Source: Marivirga lumbricoides
GTDB taxonomy: Bacteria > Bacteroidota > Bacteroidia > Cytophagales > Cyclobacteriaceae
Reading direction: 5' to 3'
Length of the DNA stretch: 64,000 bases
Assembly (NCBI RefSeq): GCF_014636295.1
Contig: NZ_BMEC01000010.1
Coordinates: forward strand, 124,001 to 188,000
This document shows, piece by piece, positions 44,324 through 53,096 of this stretch. The notes under the pieces were generated by a model. That model searched no databases. It was not told the origin of the DNA and saw only the letters and a program-made list of their open reading frames with translations. The translations under genes and the position numbers were made by a program. Position 1 is the first letter of the stretch. Every line of letters starts with the position of its first letter.

Positions 44324-44584
44324 ATGTTAAAGAATATGCTAACTGTAAGATTAACATCATCCGAAGAGCAGGAGCTTAATAGGTACTGCCAAAAAGAAGG
44401 CTTACCAAAATCTCAGGTTGTAAAAGAGGCATTAGCACTATATTTAAAGAAAAATCAAAATGCTATCAGCCCTTATGAGGCTGGCGAAGATTTATTTGGT
44501 ATTGAAGGAAGTGGAATTAAAGATAAATCTATCACTTATAAAAAGCGCTTAAAGCAAATACTGAATGAGAAGCACGCTTATTGA
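44324..44584 (+). CDS. Ribbon-helix-helix antitoxin
   Basis: 86 residues. N-terminal RHH/CopG fold: LTVRLTSSEEQELNRYCQKE as strand and first helix, then GLPKSQVVKEALALYL as second helix. The C-terminal ~35 residues (YEAGEDLFGIEGSG) are the part that would wrap a PIN toxin. Overlaps the toxin gene by 20 bases, as is usual for type II modules. Expected to bind its own promoter and neutralise the toxin. Confidence 0.85.
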   Translation: MLKNMLTVRLTSSEEQELNRYCQKEGLPKSQVVKEALALYLKKNQNAISPYEAGEDLFGIEGSGIKDKSITYKKRLKQILNEKHAY

Positions 44585-44987
44585 TGCCGGTCCGCTTTTA
44601 GCACTTTTTGATAAAAGTGATCAATATCATGAAGATGCCCTGGCTTTTATAAAAAGCATTGATAATCCTCTAGTAACTACATGGCCTGTAATTACCGAAG
44701 TTTCTCATATGCTAAGTTTTAGCACTCAAGTGCAAATTAATTTTCTTACTTGGATCGATAGAGGTGGTTTGCAGGTAATGGAAATAGAACCCTCTCATAT
44801 GTTTCGATTAATTGACTTATGCAGAAAGTATGATGATGTTACTATGGATTTAGCTGATGCTACATTAATTATAGCATCTGAAATAACAGGAATTAAAGAA
44901 ATAGCAAGTATTGATTCAGATTTTTATATCTACCGGAATGTCCGTAATCAATACCTACATAATATATTTCCATTAGGGAAGGTTTAG
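44565..44987 (+). CDS. PIN-domain toxin (VapC-like ribonuclease)
   Basis: 140 residues, one PIN domain. Acidic residues for Mg2+ are in place: Asp7 (LIDAGPL), Glu45 (VITEVSH), Asp95 and Asp98 (MDLADATL) and Asp117/Asp119 (IDSDF). VapC-type toxins cut tRNA or rRNA when their antitoxin is degraded. The overlap with the RHH gene makes the module complete and probably functional. No mobile-element borders are seen around it. Confidence 0.88.
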   Translation: MRSTLIDAGPLLALFDKSDQYHEDALAFIKSIDNPLVTTWPVITEVSHMLSFSTQVQINFLTWIDRGGLQVMEIEPSHMFRLIDLCRKYDDVTMDLADATLIIASEITGIKEIASIDSDFYIYRNVRNQYLHNIFPLGKV

Positions 44988-44993
44988 ATTTTC

Positions 44994-45326
44994 CTAAAGT
45001 AGCTCTTCTTTTGGATCCCAAAAAACTTTTTTAAAATTCTGGATTTGGTCATCCTCTATTCTAATGCCTTCAGCTTCTAGTCTTTGCTGCATGGTATCCG
45101 GGGTTCCAAAATGCATTTTACCTGTTAATAAGCCATTTCTGTTTACTACTCTGTGAGCAGGAACATCAGCAAGAGTATGAGCGCTATTCATGGCATAACC
45201 TACTATTCTGGCACTCCTTCCTGCTCCTAAATATTGTGCAATGGAACCATATGAGGTTACTCTGCCTTTAGGGATAAGTTTTACCACTTGATAAACCTGG
45301 TCGAAAAAATCATTGTTTTTGCTCAT
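44994..45326 (-). CDS. Alkyltransferase-like protein (MGMT family without catalytic Cys)
   Basis: 110 residues matching the C-terminal domain of O6-methylguanine methyltransferases: IPKGRVTSYGSIAQYLGAGR, ARIVGYAMN, and PAHRVVNRNG. The active-site PCHR is PAHR here (Ala57), so methyl transfer is impossible; the arginine finger Arg40 remains. Such ATL proteins bind O6-alkylguanine, flip it and recruit nucleotide excision repair. Convergent with the PIN gene, 6 bases apart. Confidence 0.92.
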   Translation of the reverse strand: MSKNNDFFDQVYQVVKLIPKGRVTSYGSIAQYLGAGRSARIVGYAMNSAHTLADVPAHRVVNRNGLLTGKMHFGTPDTMQQRLEAEGIRIEDDQIQNFKKVFWDPKEELL

Positions 45327-45370
45327 TACTTATGTAGGCTGCGGTTGTTTTTATATTTTTGTAAGTTGAT

Positions 45371-47617
45371 ATGGCTAAATTACTATTTATTTTTCTTTCC
45401 GGCTTTCTTTTAATTCTAGGACATATATATTGTCAGGCGGCACCTCTGTCACTTTCCGACTCTACCCACAAAGTGTTTTACGAAAATCAAAAAAAAGGTA
45501 TAAAAAATGGTAAGGGAGAAGTTTTGCTACCTGCAAAATATGATGATTTTGGATGGTCAGATAATAAAAGGCACAAAGAAACGAATTTGTTAGGCTACAA
45601 AAAAGATAAATTTTGGGGCTTGCTGGATGTGAATTTGAATGCAGTCACTTCTCCAAAATATAATTCTTTAGTACCAATAAATGATGAATATTATATAGCA
45701 TCAATATTAGGTAAATATTCTCAGACTAATTTTTATGGAGTAATTAGTGCCGAGGGTAATGTAAAAGTGGAATTTACTTATAGAAATCTTCTTCCTGCCG
45801 GTAACTATATCATTGCTGCCACTAAGCAGGAGAAAAATATCCAATTTGGATTAATTGATACCAACGGTAAAAAAATTCTCGACTTTAATTATTTCCGTAT
45901 TAAGTATTTAGGGAAAGAAAAGTTTGAAATTACAGATAATGAAGGCATTACTTCTCTGTACAACATAGATAGAAAACCGGATTTACTTTATGCTGATTTA
46001 GATAGCGTTTCAAAATTTAATAATGGAGTAGCAATTATTTATAAGCAAGGCAGACAAGGTTTAATTACTGAAGACGGCAGGATATTACTGCCGATTAAGT
46101 ATAAACAAATAGAGTGGAGCGATAATAGCATATATGTTACGCCCTTGGATGAATGGCAGATTATAAATGATGGAAAAACCATTCATACTAATTTAGCGGA
46201 CTCTGTTTCTTTTCTAAATGATTCATTATTGGTTAAAAACATAGGGCATTACTCCGAAATTCTAAATCTGAATAATGATAAAATAATAGCCATGCATAGT
46301 GGGAGTTTTTTAGGGGTTTTTGCTAATTATTTTATTATCAAGGAAAATCAAAGTGTGCAATTAATACACCGGGATACTGCACTCATCTCGCTCTCTTTTT
46401 CACCCAATGTATACTGGAATGAAAACTATTTTATAGCTGAAAAGAAAGGATTTTCAGGTGTGAAATATGAGATTCTTAATAAAAAAGGTAAAAAGTTAGT
46501 TGCCGATACCTTTAAGTTTTTGCCTAATACAGTTGCTGTAGGAAAGGGCGATTTCTGGAGTGTCTTTGACAGAGACTTTATCGAAATCATTCCTTCTTTA
46601 TATAGCTCAGTAGAAGCTACAGATACCACCCAGTTTATTGTTCAATTTCAAAATAGTTACGGAGTGGTAAACCAGAATAATGATTGGGTGATTCCGCCCA
46701 GTTATTTAAGTATTGAGGAAATTGGTAAAGGGATATATTTAGGTGTGAATAAATATCTGCATGAATTTATATTGACAGGAAACCATAATGTAGAATCAAA
46801 ACTGTATTATGATCTGCATGGTAAACACATTATTGAAAAGGATATTGATAATAATATCAGGCTTGTAAATAATAAAGGGAATGCTTTGACAGAATATATG
46901 AAAGGCCGGTATGCGGGTCATTCTGAAGAAGGAATTTTAATTAGAAATGGAGAACAAATAAAGCTCTATACTACATCAGGTAACAAGCAATTCCAGATAA
47001 AAGGATATGATAGTGTGTTGTTAAGTAAAGATGAGTTTATACCAATTAAAAAGAGCGGTAGTTATGGCTTTATTGATCAGCAGGGTTTGCTGAGAATTGC
47101 TAACAGGTATGATTCAGTAGCTTCTTTTAGTGAAGATATGGCCGCTGTGAAAATCAGATCAGGTTGGGGTTTTATAGATAGAAGAGAGGTGCTCCGTGTT
47201 CAACCTTATTTTACTAAGGTTTCTGATTTTAAAAATGGATTAAGTGTAGTGAAATATAAAGGTAAGTTTGGGGTAATTGATAAAACCGGCAACTATAAAA
47301 TTGAAGCGACTTACGATGAAATATTGTTCTCTAACAGCATGTTTTTACTTAGGAAGAATAATCAATGGGGGGTAGCAAATGCTGCTGCGAAAGTAATCCT
47401 TTATCCGGGCTATGAGGAAATATCCCTTGCAGGAAATTATATTATCGTTAAAAAATATAGTAAACATAAAGTGCTAGATAAACAGGGTAATCCGGCACTT
47501 AATCATCAGTTTGATGAAATTATTTATAATACTGAAAGGAACCTTTTTATAGGTGCAAGTAAAGCTAAGAGAAAGCAGGTATTTCTTACCGATCTGCTAA
47601 AAGGAAAAACCCCTTAA
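45371..47617 (+). CDS. WG-repeat protein (exported)
   Basis: 748 residues with a signal peptide (hydrophobic to about 24). The body is built of degenerate WG-type beta repeats: KFWGLLDVNLN, NFYGVISAEG, RQGLITEDGRILLPIKY, SYGFIDQQGLLRIA, GWGFIDRREVLRV, KFGVIDKTGNYKI, and NQWGVANAAAKVI. Each is a KxGxID..G strand pair followed by .P.Y. WG repeats form beta-solenoid or propeller surfaces for binding, with no known enzyme activity. Extracytoplasmic location is predicted. Stands alone; partner unknown. Confidence 0.85.
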   Translation: MAKLLFIFLSGFLLILGHIYCQAAPLSLSDSTHKVFYENQKKGIKNGKGEVLLPAKYDDFGWSDNKRHKETNLLGYKKDKFWGLLDVNLNAVTSPKYNSLVPINDEYYIASILGKYSQTNFYGVISAEGNVKVEFTYRNLLPAGNYIIAATKQEKNIQFGLIDTNGKKILDFNYFRIKYLGKEKFEITDNEGITSLYNIDRKPDLLYADLDSVSKFNNGVAIIYKQGRQGLITEDGRILLPIKYKQIEWSDNSIYVTPLDEWQIINDGKTIHTNLADSVSFLNDSLLVKNIGHYSEILNLNNDKIIAMHSGSFLGVFANYFIIKENQSVQLIHRDTALISLSFSPNVYWNENYFIAEKKGFSGVKYEILNKKGKKLVADTFKFLPNTVAVGKGDFWSVFDRDFIEIIPSLYSSVEATDTTQFIVQFQNSYGVVNQNNDWVIPPSYLSIEEIGKGIYLGVNKYLHEFILTGNHNVESKLYYDLHGKHIIEKDIDNNIRLVNNKGNALTEYMKGRYAGHSEEGILIRNGEQIKLYTTSGNKQFQIKGYDSVLLSKDEFIPIKKSGSYGFIDQQGLLRIANRYDSVASFSEDMAAVKIRSGWGFIDRREVLRVQPYFTKVSDFKNGLSVVKYKGKFGVIDKTGNYKIEATYDEILFSNSMFLLRKNNQWGVANAAAKVILYPGYEEISLAGNYIIVKKYSKHKVLDKQGNPALNHQFDEIIYNTERNLFIGASKAKRKQVFLTDLLKGKTP

Positions 47618-47650
47618 AACATCCTATTTGTATTTGATTACGTATTTTTA

Positions 47651-47672
47651 AATTGTACTATTTTGTACAATT
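47651..47672. other. Perfect inverted repeat before the histidine kinase gene
   Basis: AATTGTAC (47651-47658), loop TATTTT, GTACAATT (47665-47672). About 105 bases upstream of the kinase start and 34 after the WG gene. No T-run, so an operator is more likely than a terminator. Confidence 0.4.
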
Positions 47673-47777
47673 AACTTACGTAAACAATTTTTACTCTTAA
47701 TAATTTTCGATAAAGACTGAAATTTAACTTATATTTAAGTTGTTTTAGGGGATAAACAAAATTATTAAGTCTATTTC

Positions 47778-49481
47778 ATGGGGTATAAAATAAGCAATAC
47801 GTCTGATCTGACAGCAGAACATGAGTCGCACATGTTCCTGAAAATGATAGAGGTAAGTTCTTTAGCTGCTCATGGAGGTAATGCTCTTTCAGCTCTAAAG
47901 GATTTTCTTAAGTATCTGGAGGATTACTTTGAAGCCAGAGAAAGCTGGGTTATTCAACAGCGTGAAGAAGATACCAGTTTACTTTGGGATTTAGAAAATC
48001 CTTTAATTAAAGAAGAGGTTTTTGTTAGGGATGAATTTTTTCGTTCAGCAGAAAAGCTCTTTTTTGAACTGGAACTAAGTAAGCCTTTTCTGGTGCACAG
48101 GCATCATCTTATATTTCCTTTTAAGGAAAATGGTAGAAAAATCTGTATTGGCTTTTCTTCTAATAAATCTATTGAGGTATTTGGGGATCACTCACCAATA
48201 ATGCAGTTTATCAGTATGCGGCTGAAAGAACTGTTTCTTTCTCATTTACAAAATTCAGATCATCAATTTCAAAATAAGCGCTATGAAGTAATTTTTGACC
48301 GCATGCCTCAATCCATTGCTTTTGCTGAATATGAAAATGATGTAGCCTGGCTAAATTCATCTGCATTAAAGCTTTTTGGATTATCAGCGGGTGATTCGCT
48401 TATCTCATCAGAACAATTTGCTGACAAATTTTCTCGGCTTAAAAATAAGGTGATCAATAAAGAAGAAGTTGATTTGATGGGGAATAATATATTCAATCTT
48501 GGTGGAGCCTTCCCGTCCAGCTTTGGAGAGGATTGGATTTGGAAATTTGATAATAGCGTGCTTAAAGTTATTCGTAAAAATGCGAAAATTAATGGGAAAG
48601 AAGGCGAGTTGTGGGTTTTCGATAATGTAAGTGAGTTATACTATGCCAATGAGAGGCTTAATTCTTTATTCAGAACTTTAAATGTTGCTTATGATGAAAT
48701 CAATGCAAACCTTAGCGAATTCCAATCAAAGTCTACCGGGAAGAAAAGTATAACAGATTTGGAGGCTGAGGAATCTCGCATTATCCAGCAATATGACAAT
48801 AATGATATTTTGGGAAAAGTTACCCATGATCTGAGAACTCCATTTGCCAAAGTGTATACCATAGTACAGTTGCTGCTTACCGATCACCAGGAAAACCTAT
48901 CTGCTCAGCAGGTTGAACGGATTGGTTTAATAAAGCAAGTTGTTGCGGATGGGTTACAGATTGTAAAAGGCTTTCTTGATACCGGTAATATGGTATTGGA
49001 TGAGAATAAATATAAGCCTCAACTCATAAAAGTTCAGGAACTGGTAGATGAATGTCTTATGCCTTACGAGTTGCTTTCGGCAAAAAAGAACATCATATTT
49101 ATTACCCAAATTTTAGGGAAAAATATGGAGCTGAAAACTGATAAAACTTATCTTAAGCGTATAATAGATAACCTGGTTTCTAATGCTATTAAGTTTTCAC
49201 CTTTTGGTACACAAATAAACTATACCATTACAAGAGAAGATGAGAACATCCTGTTTTCGGTGAAGGATCAGGGCCCTGGACTGACAGAAGATGATAAAAG
49301 TAGATTATTTAAAAAATATCAACAGCTTTCAGCGAAGCCAATAGGAACCGATGAGTCCACGGGTTTAGGTTTGTATATAGTGAAAACTATGGTAGATAAA
49401 ATGGGTGGGAAAATATGGGTAGAAAGTGAACACGGTAAAGGGTCAAATTTCCTGGTTTCTTTACCTGCTTCAAATTCATGA
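47778..49481 (+). CDS. Cytoplasmic sensor histidine kinase with PAS-like domain
   Basis: 567 residues, no membrane helix. An uncharacterised sensory region (1 to about 165), a PAS-like segment (about 170-280, VIFDRMPQSIAFAEYEND), a coiled coil (about 285-335), then HisKA with the phosphorylated His350 in VTHDLRTPF, and the ATPase domain with N-box NLVSNAIKFSP, VKDQGPGL and GLGLYIVKTM. No receiver domain and no neighbouring response regulator, so an orphan kinase. The input signal is unknown; cytoplasmic location suggests an internal cue. Confidence 0.92.
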   Translation: MGYKISNTSDLTAEHESHMFLKMIEVSSLAAHGGNALSALKDFLKYLEDYFEARESWVIQQREEDTSLLWDLENPLIKEEVFVRDEFFRSAEKLFFELELSKPFLVHRHHLIFPFKENGRKICIGFSSNKSIEVFGDHSPIMQFISMRLKELFLSHLQNSDHQFQNKRYEVIFDRMPQSIAFAEYENDVAWLNSSALKLFGLSAGDSLISSEQFADKFSRLKNKVINKEEVDLMGNNIFNLGGAFPSSFGEDWIWKFDNSVLKVIRKNAKINGKEGELWVFDNVSELYYANERLNSLFRTLNVAYDEINANLSEFQSKSTGKKSITDLEAEESRIIQQYDNNDILGKVTHDLRTPFAKVYTIVQLLLTDHQENLSAQQVERIGLIKQVVADGLQIVKGFLDTGNMVLDENKYKPQLIKVQELVDECLMPYELLSAKKNIIFITQILGKNMELKTDKTYLKRIIDNLVSNAIKFSPFGTQINYTITREDENILFSVKDQGPGLTEDDKSRLFKKYQQLSAKPIGTDESTGLGLYIVKTMVDKMGGKIWVESEHGKGSNFLVSLPASNS

Positions 49482-49483
49482 AA

Positions 49484-50881
49484 TTAAACTTCCTTTAATT
49501 TCCATTTGCCTTTTTTGAACCAAATAATCGAAATGATGGCTAATAGTGAAAACGCTGTTATTATAGCAGCATAAACACCGTCAGTTTCCCAACCTAAGTT
49601 GATGGACAGAAAATAGGAGAGGGGGATTTGTATAAGCCAGAAGCATACAAAATTGATAATTGTTGGTGTGCCTGTATCTCCGGCACCGTTAAAAGCATGG
49701 CTTACAACCATTCCGTAAGCAAAGAAGATATAGCCAAAACAAATATACTTTATGGCTTTTATCGCTTCTGCTTTTACTAAGCTTACTTCAGTAAATATTC
49801 CCACTATTTCATTCGCGAAAACATAAAAAATAACAGAGGCAGAGAATAGGAAAACGACATTATACCTGGCTGCCAGCCAAACCGATTTTTCTGCTCTTTC
49901 TGGTAATTTAGCTCCTAAATTTTGCCCAACCAATGTGGCTGCTGCATTGCTGATCCCGAATGAGGGGAGGATTGTGAAGATAATAATGCGCAGAGCAATT
50001 GTATAACCTGCTAATGCCTCACTACCGAAATTGGAAATAATTCTGGTAAGAAAGATCCAGCTGGCAGATTCAATTAGAAATTGGCCTACACCTCCAGAGG
50101 CAATTTTTATCAATCTTGAAATGATGGAGAAATCGGGTTTAAGCTGCTTAAAGCTAATATTTATTACTCCAGTTCCCTTTAACAAATGAAACAGCTGGTA
50201 TAGCACACCTGTTGACCGTCCGATGGCTGTAGCAATAGCAGCTCCCGCAACACCCATTTCAGGAATAATTCCCCAGCCAAAAATGAATAAGGGGTCTAAA
50301 GCCATGTTAAGGATATTGCTAATCCATAAGGCGCGCATAGCAATTGCAGCATTGCCCGCTCCCCGGAATATTCCATTAATTAGGAAAAGTAGCATGATGG
50401 AACCATTACTGGCAAAAAGTATTTTTGTATACCATCGGCCTTCACTAATTAAGTCTTCTTCTCCGCCCATTAATCTCAAGACATCCTCTGCGAAAACGAA
50501 TCCGCTGATGCTTAAAATGGCAGAAATTATTAGAGTTACTATAATGGCCTGAACTGCTGTAAATGATGCTTCTTTTGGTTTTTTTTCACCAATTCTCCTT
50601 GCCACCATGGCTGTTGCTGCCATACTTAAACCTATACCTAAGGAGTAAACTATTGTGATGACCGACTCAGTAAGTCCTACAGTGGCCACGGCATTGGTGC
50701 TTATCTGGCTCACAAAAAATACATCCACTACCGCAAACAGCGATTCCATAACCATCTCTAAAACCATAGGTATAGCCAATAGAATGATAGCCCTGCTAAT
50801 TTTGATGTTTGTGAGGTCTTCAGAAGTGCCCTTAATGGCATACTGAAGAAAGAATATGTATTTACGAAGCCTTTGAAACAT
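49484..50881 (-). CDS. MATE family efflux transporter
   Basis: 465 residues, twelve membrane helices in two six-helix halves. Conserved pieces are IPMVLEMVMESLFAVVDVFF, QISTNAVATVGLTESV, and in the second half GFGISNAAATLVGQNLGA-type helix (SFGISNAAATLVGQNLGAK). Exports drugs or metabolites in exchange for Na+ or H+. Substrate cannot be read from sequence. Convergent with the kinase gene, two bases apart. Confidence 0.93.
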   Translation of the reverse strand: MFQRLRKYIFFLQYAIKGTSEDLTNIKISRAIILLAIPMVLEMVMESLFAVVDVFFVSQISTNAVATVGLTESVITIVYSLGIGLSMAATAMVARRIGEKKPKEASFTAVQAIIVTLIISAILSISGFVFAEDVLRLMGGEEDLISEGRWYTKILFASNGSIMLLFLINGIFRGAGNAAIAMRALWISNILNMALDPLFIFGWGIIPEMGVAGAAIATAIGRSTGVLYQLFHLLKGTGVINISFKQLKPDFSIISRLIKIASGGVGQFLIESASWIFLTRIISNFGSEALAGYTIALRIIIFTILPSFGISNAAATLVGQNLGAKLPERAEKSVWLAARYNVVFLFSASVIFYVFANEIVGIFTEVSLVKAEAIKAIKYICFGYIFFAYGMVVSHAFNGAGDTGTPTIINFVCFWLIQIPLSYFLSINLGWETDGVYAAIITAFSLLAIISIIWFKKGKWKLKEV

Positions 50882-51023
50882 GTTCAGTGATAAGGGGTTA
50901 AAATTAGAGTTTATTTTTAATATTTTCTTCTCACTTCTATCTCAAATAAAAAAATAATATTCTCTTAATTCAAGTTCGATTTAAAATCTACATATTGGAT
51001 TAAGTTTATTAAAAGATTCAATT

Positions 51024-51926
51024 ATGCGAAGTTCAATATTTATTTTACTGGTTCTCATTATGTTCAGCAACTGCTCTCAAAAATCTGAAAATCATCAAAG
51101 CATTGACTGGCAAGGTCATAGAGGTGCAAGAGGTAATTTTCCTGAAAATACCTGGCGGGCATTTCAATATGCCATCGACCAAAATATGAATACTATGGAA
51201 ATGGATGTTGTGATCACTAAAGATAGAAGAGTAGTGCTTTCACATGAGCCTTTCTTAAATCACCAGATATGTAAAGATACTACTGGCAACCCTATTACTG
51301 AAGAACAGGAACAATCCTACAACATTTATGAAATGAATTACGATGAGCTTCAGAAATTTGATTGTGGAAGTATCCAGAACCCTAATTTTCCTCAACAAAA
51401 GCCTGTGGCTAACTCCCCCAAACCTCTATTAACTGATATAATCCAAAATATTAAATCTTATACTAAATCAAATGATAAAGAATTACCTTATCTAAATGTA
51501 GAAATTAAATATGAGGAGGGGATGAAGAATATCTTTCACCCTGAGATAAATGAGTTCAGTGATTTGCTTTATAAAGTTTTGTCAGAAAATTATCCTGCAG
51601 AGCTATGGAATATACAATCATTTGATTTTAACGTATTAAAGTACTTTCATCAAACCTATCCAAAGGTGAAATTAGCAGCCTTAGTTTATGAAAGTGGAGA
51701 TTATAAAGAGCAATTTAATGAGCTTGACTTTACTCCTGAAATTTATAGTCCTTACCATGAATTAGTAGAGCAGGAAATGGTAAATGACCTACATAAGCAG
51801 AGCGTAAAAATTATTCCATGGACAGTGAATGATGAAAAGCAAGCAGAACGACTTATCAGAATAGGCGTTGATGGCATCATAACAGATTATCCGGAATTAG
51901 CACACAAATTCCGTAAGAATCCCTAA
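51024..51926 (+). CDS. Glycerophosphodiester phosphodiesterase lipoprotein
   Basis: 300 residues. Lipoprotein signal with Cys17 (MFSNC). GDPD motifs: GHRGARGNFPENT (His32, Arg33, Glu41), EMDVVITKDRRVVLSHEP with metal-binding Glu and Asp and the second catalytic His, and at the end PWTVNDEKQAERLIRIGVDG and ITDYP. Hydrolyses glycerophosphodiesters to glycerol 3-phosphate and an alcohol, here probably in the periplasm or at the outer membrane, feeding phosphate and glycerol phosphate uptake. Confidence 0.93.
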   Translation: MRSSIFILLVLIMFSNCSQKSENHQSIDWQGHRGARGNFPENTWRAFQYAIDQNMNTMEMDVVITKDRRVVLSHEPFLNHQICKDTTGNPITEEQEQSYNIYEMNYDELQKFDCGSIQNPNFPQQKPVANSPKPLLTDIIQNIKSYTKSNDKELPYLNVEIKYEEGMKNIFHPEINEFSDLLYKVLSENYPAELWNIQSFDFNVLKYFHQTYPKVKLAALVYESGDYKEQFNELDFTPEIYSPYHELVEQEMVNDLHKQSVKIIPWTVNDEKQAERLIRIGVDGIITDYPELAHKFRKNP

Positions 51927-51998
51927 TTTTGAGATAAAACAATTAAATAGAAGTAGAGTTAAACTCGAAAGCTATTTATCTCAATTAAAAAAATAATT

Positions 51999-53000
51999 AT
52001 GTCTCATAAAAAATATGATGTTTATGGCATTGGTAATGCCCTTGTTGATATTGTTACTGAAGTAACAGATGAATTTTTTAAGAAGCACAATGTTGAAAAG
52101 GGAGTGATGACATTAGTTGATGCTGACAGACAGGCACAACTTTTAAACTCTATGAATATCACTGAGGAACATATGTATGGCGGTGGATCCGCAGCTAATA
52201 CTTTGGTAGCTACCAGTCAGTTTGGAGGAAAAGCATTTTACTCTTGTAAAGTAGCTAATGATATGGAAGGAGCTTTTTTTCTAAAAGACTTGAAAGCTAA
52301 TGGAATAGATACCTATTTAACCCTTGAAACTGCGCCTGAAGGAACCACTGGTAAAGTGTTAGTGATGACTACTCCTGATGCTGAGCGAACAATGAATACT
52401 TATCTTGGAATTACATCTGATTTCTCAGAAAATGAAATTCACGAATATGCTCTTAAAGATTCTAAGTACTTGTATTTGGAAGGTTACTTGGTTCCCTCTG
52501 AAACTGGTTTAGCAGCCATGAAAAAAGCCAAAAAGATTGCAGAAGATAATGATGTAAAAGTGGCCCTTACATTTTCGGATCCTAGTATGGTGAAGTACTT
52601 TAGAGAGCAGATGGAGTCTATTGTTGGGGCAAGTGTTGATTTGCTTTTCTGCAATGAAGAAGAGGCATTGCTTTTTACAGGTAAAGAAACCATTAATGAG
52701 GCACGAGAGGAGCTTAAGAAACTAGCCAGGAAGTTTGCTATCACCCAGGGCAAAAACGGTGCAATGATCTATGATGGAGATACTTTTATCGATATTGAAC
52801 CTTACACAGTTAAAGCAGTTGACTCCAACGGAGCAGGAGACATGTTTGCCGGAGCCTTTTTATATGCTATTACACATGGCCATAGCTTTGCTGATGCGGG
52901 TAAATTGGCTTCTTTAGCTAGTTCCAGAGTAGTGACAAAATTTGGTCCTCGCCTCGAGTGGCACGAGTCAAAAGAAATTTTGAACAAATTAATCAGTTAA
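51999..53000 (+). CDS. Adenosine kinase / PfkB sugar kinase
   Basis: 333 residues, ribokinase fold. DVYGIGNALVDIVTEV at the start, GGSAANTL (substrate loop) near 65, and DSNGAGDMFAGAFLYA with catalytic base Asp281. The lid and GxGxxAN pattern are closest to adenosine-kinase-like PfkB proteins that are widespread in Bacteroidota; a ribokinase or other nucleoside or sugar specificity is possible. Cytoplasmic, ATP-dependent. Confidence 0.88.
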   Translation: MSHKKYDVYGIGNALVDIVTEVTDEFFKKHNVEKGVMTLVDADRQAQLLNSMNITEEHMYGGGSAANTLVATSQFGGKAFYSCKVANDMEGAFFLKDLKANGIDTYLTLETAPEGTTGKVLVMTTPDAERTMNTYLGITSDFSENEIHEYALKDSKYLYLEGYLVPSETGLAAMKKAKKIAEDNDVKVALTFSDPSMVKYFREQMESIVGASVDLLFCNEEEALLFTGKETINEAREELKKLARKFAITQGKNGAMIYDGDTFIDIEPYTVKAVDSNGAGDMFAGAFLYAITHGHSFADAGKLASLASSRVVTKFGPRLEWHESKEILNKLIS

Positions 53001-53096
53001 AAATTATATTATTGAATATGTGAGGTTGATGTAAGTTTATCTTATATATTTGATATTCTAATTTTTACAAAATTATTACAAACCAAATCAATTAAG

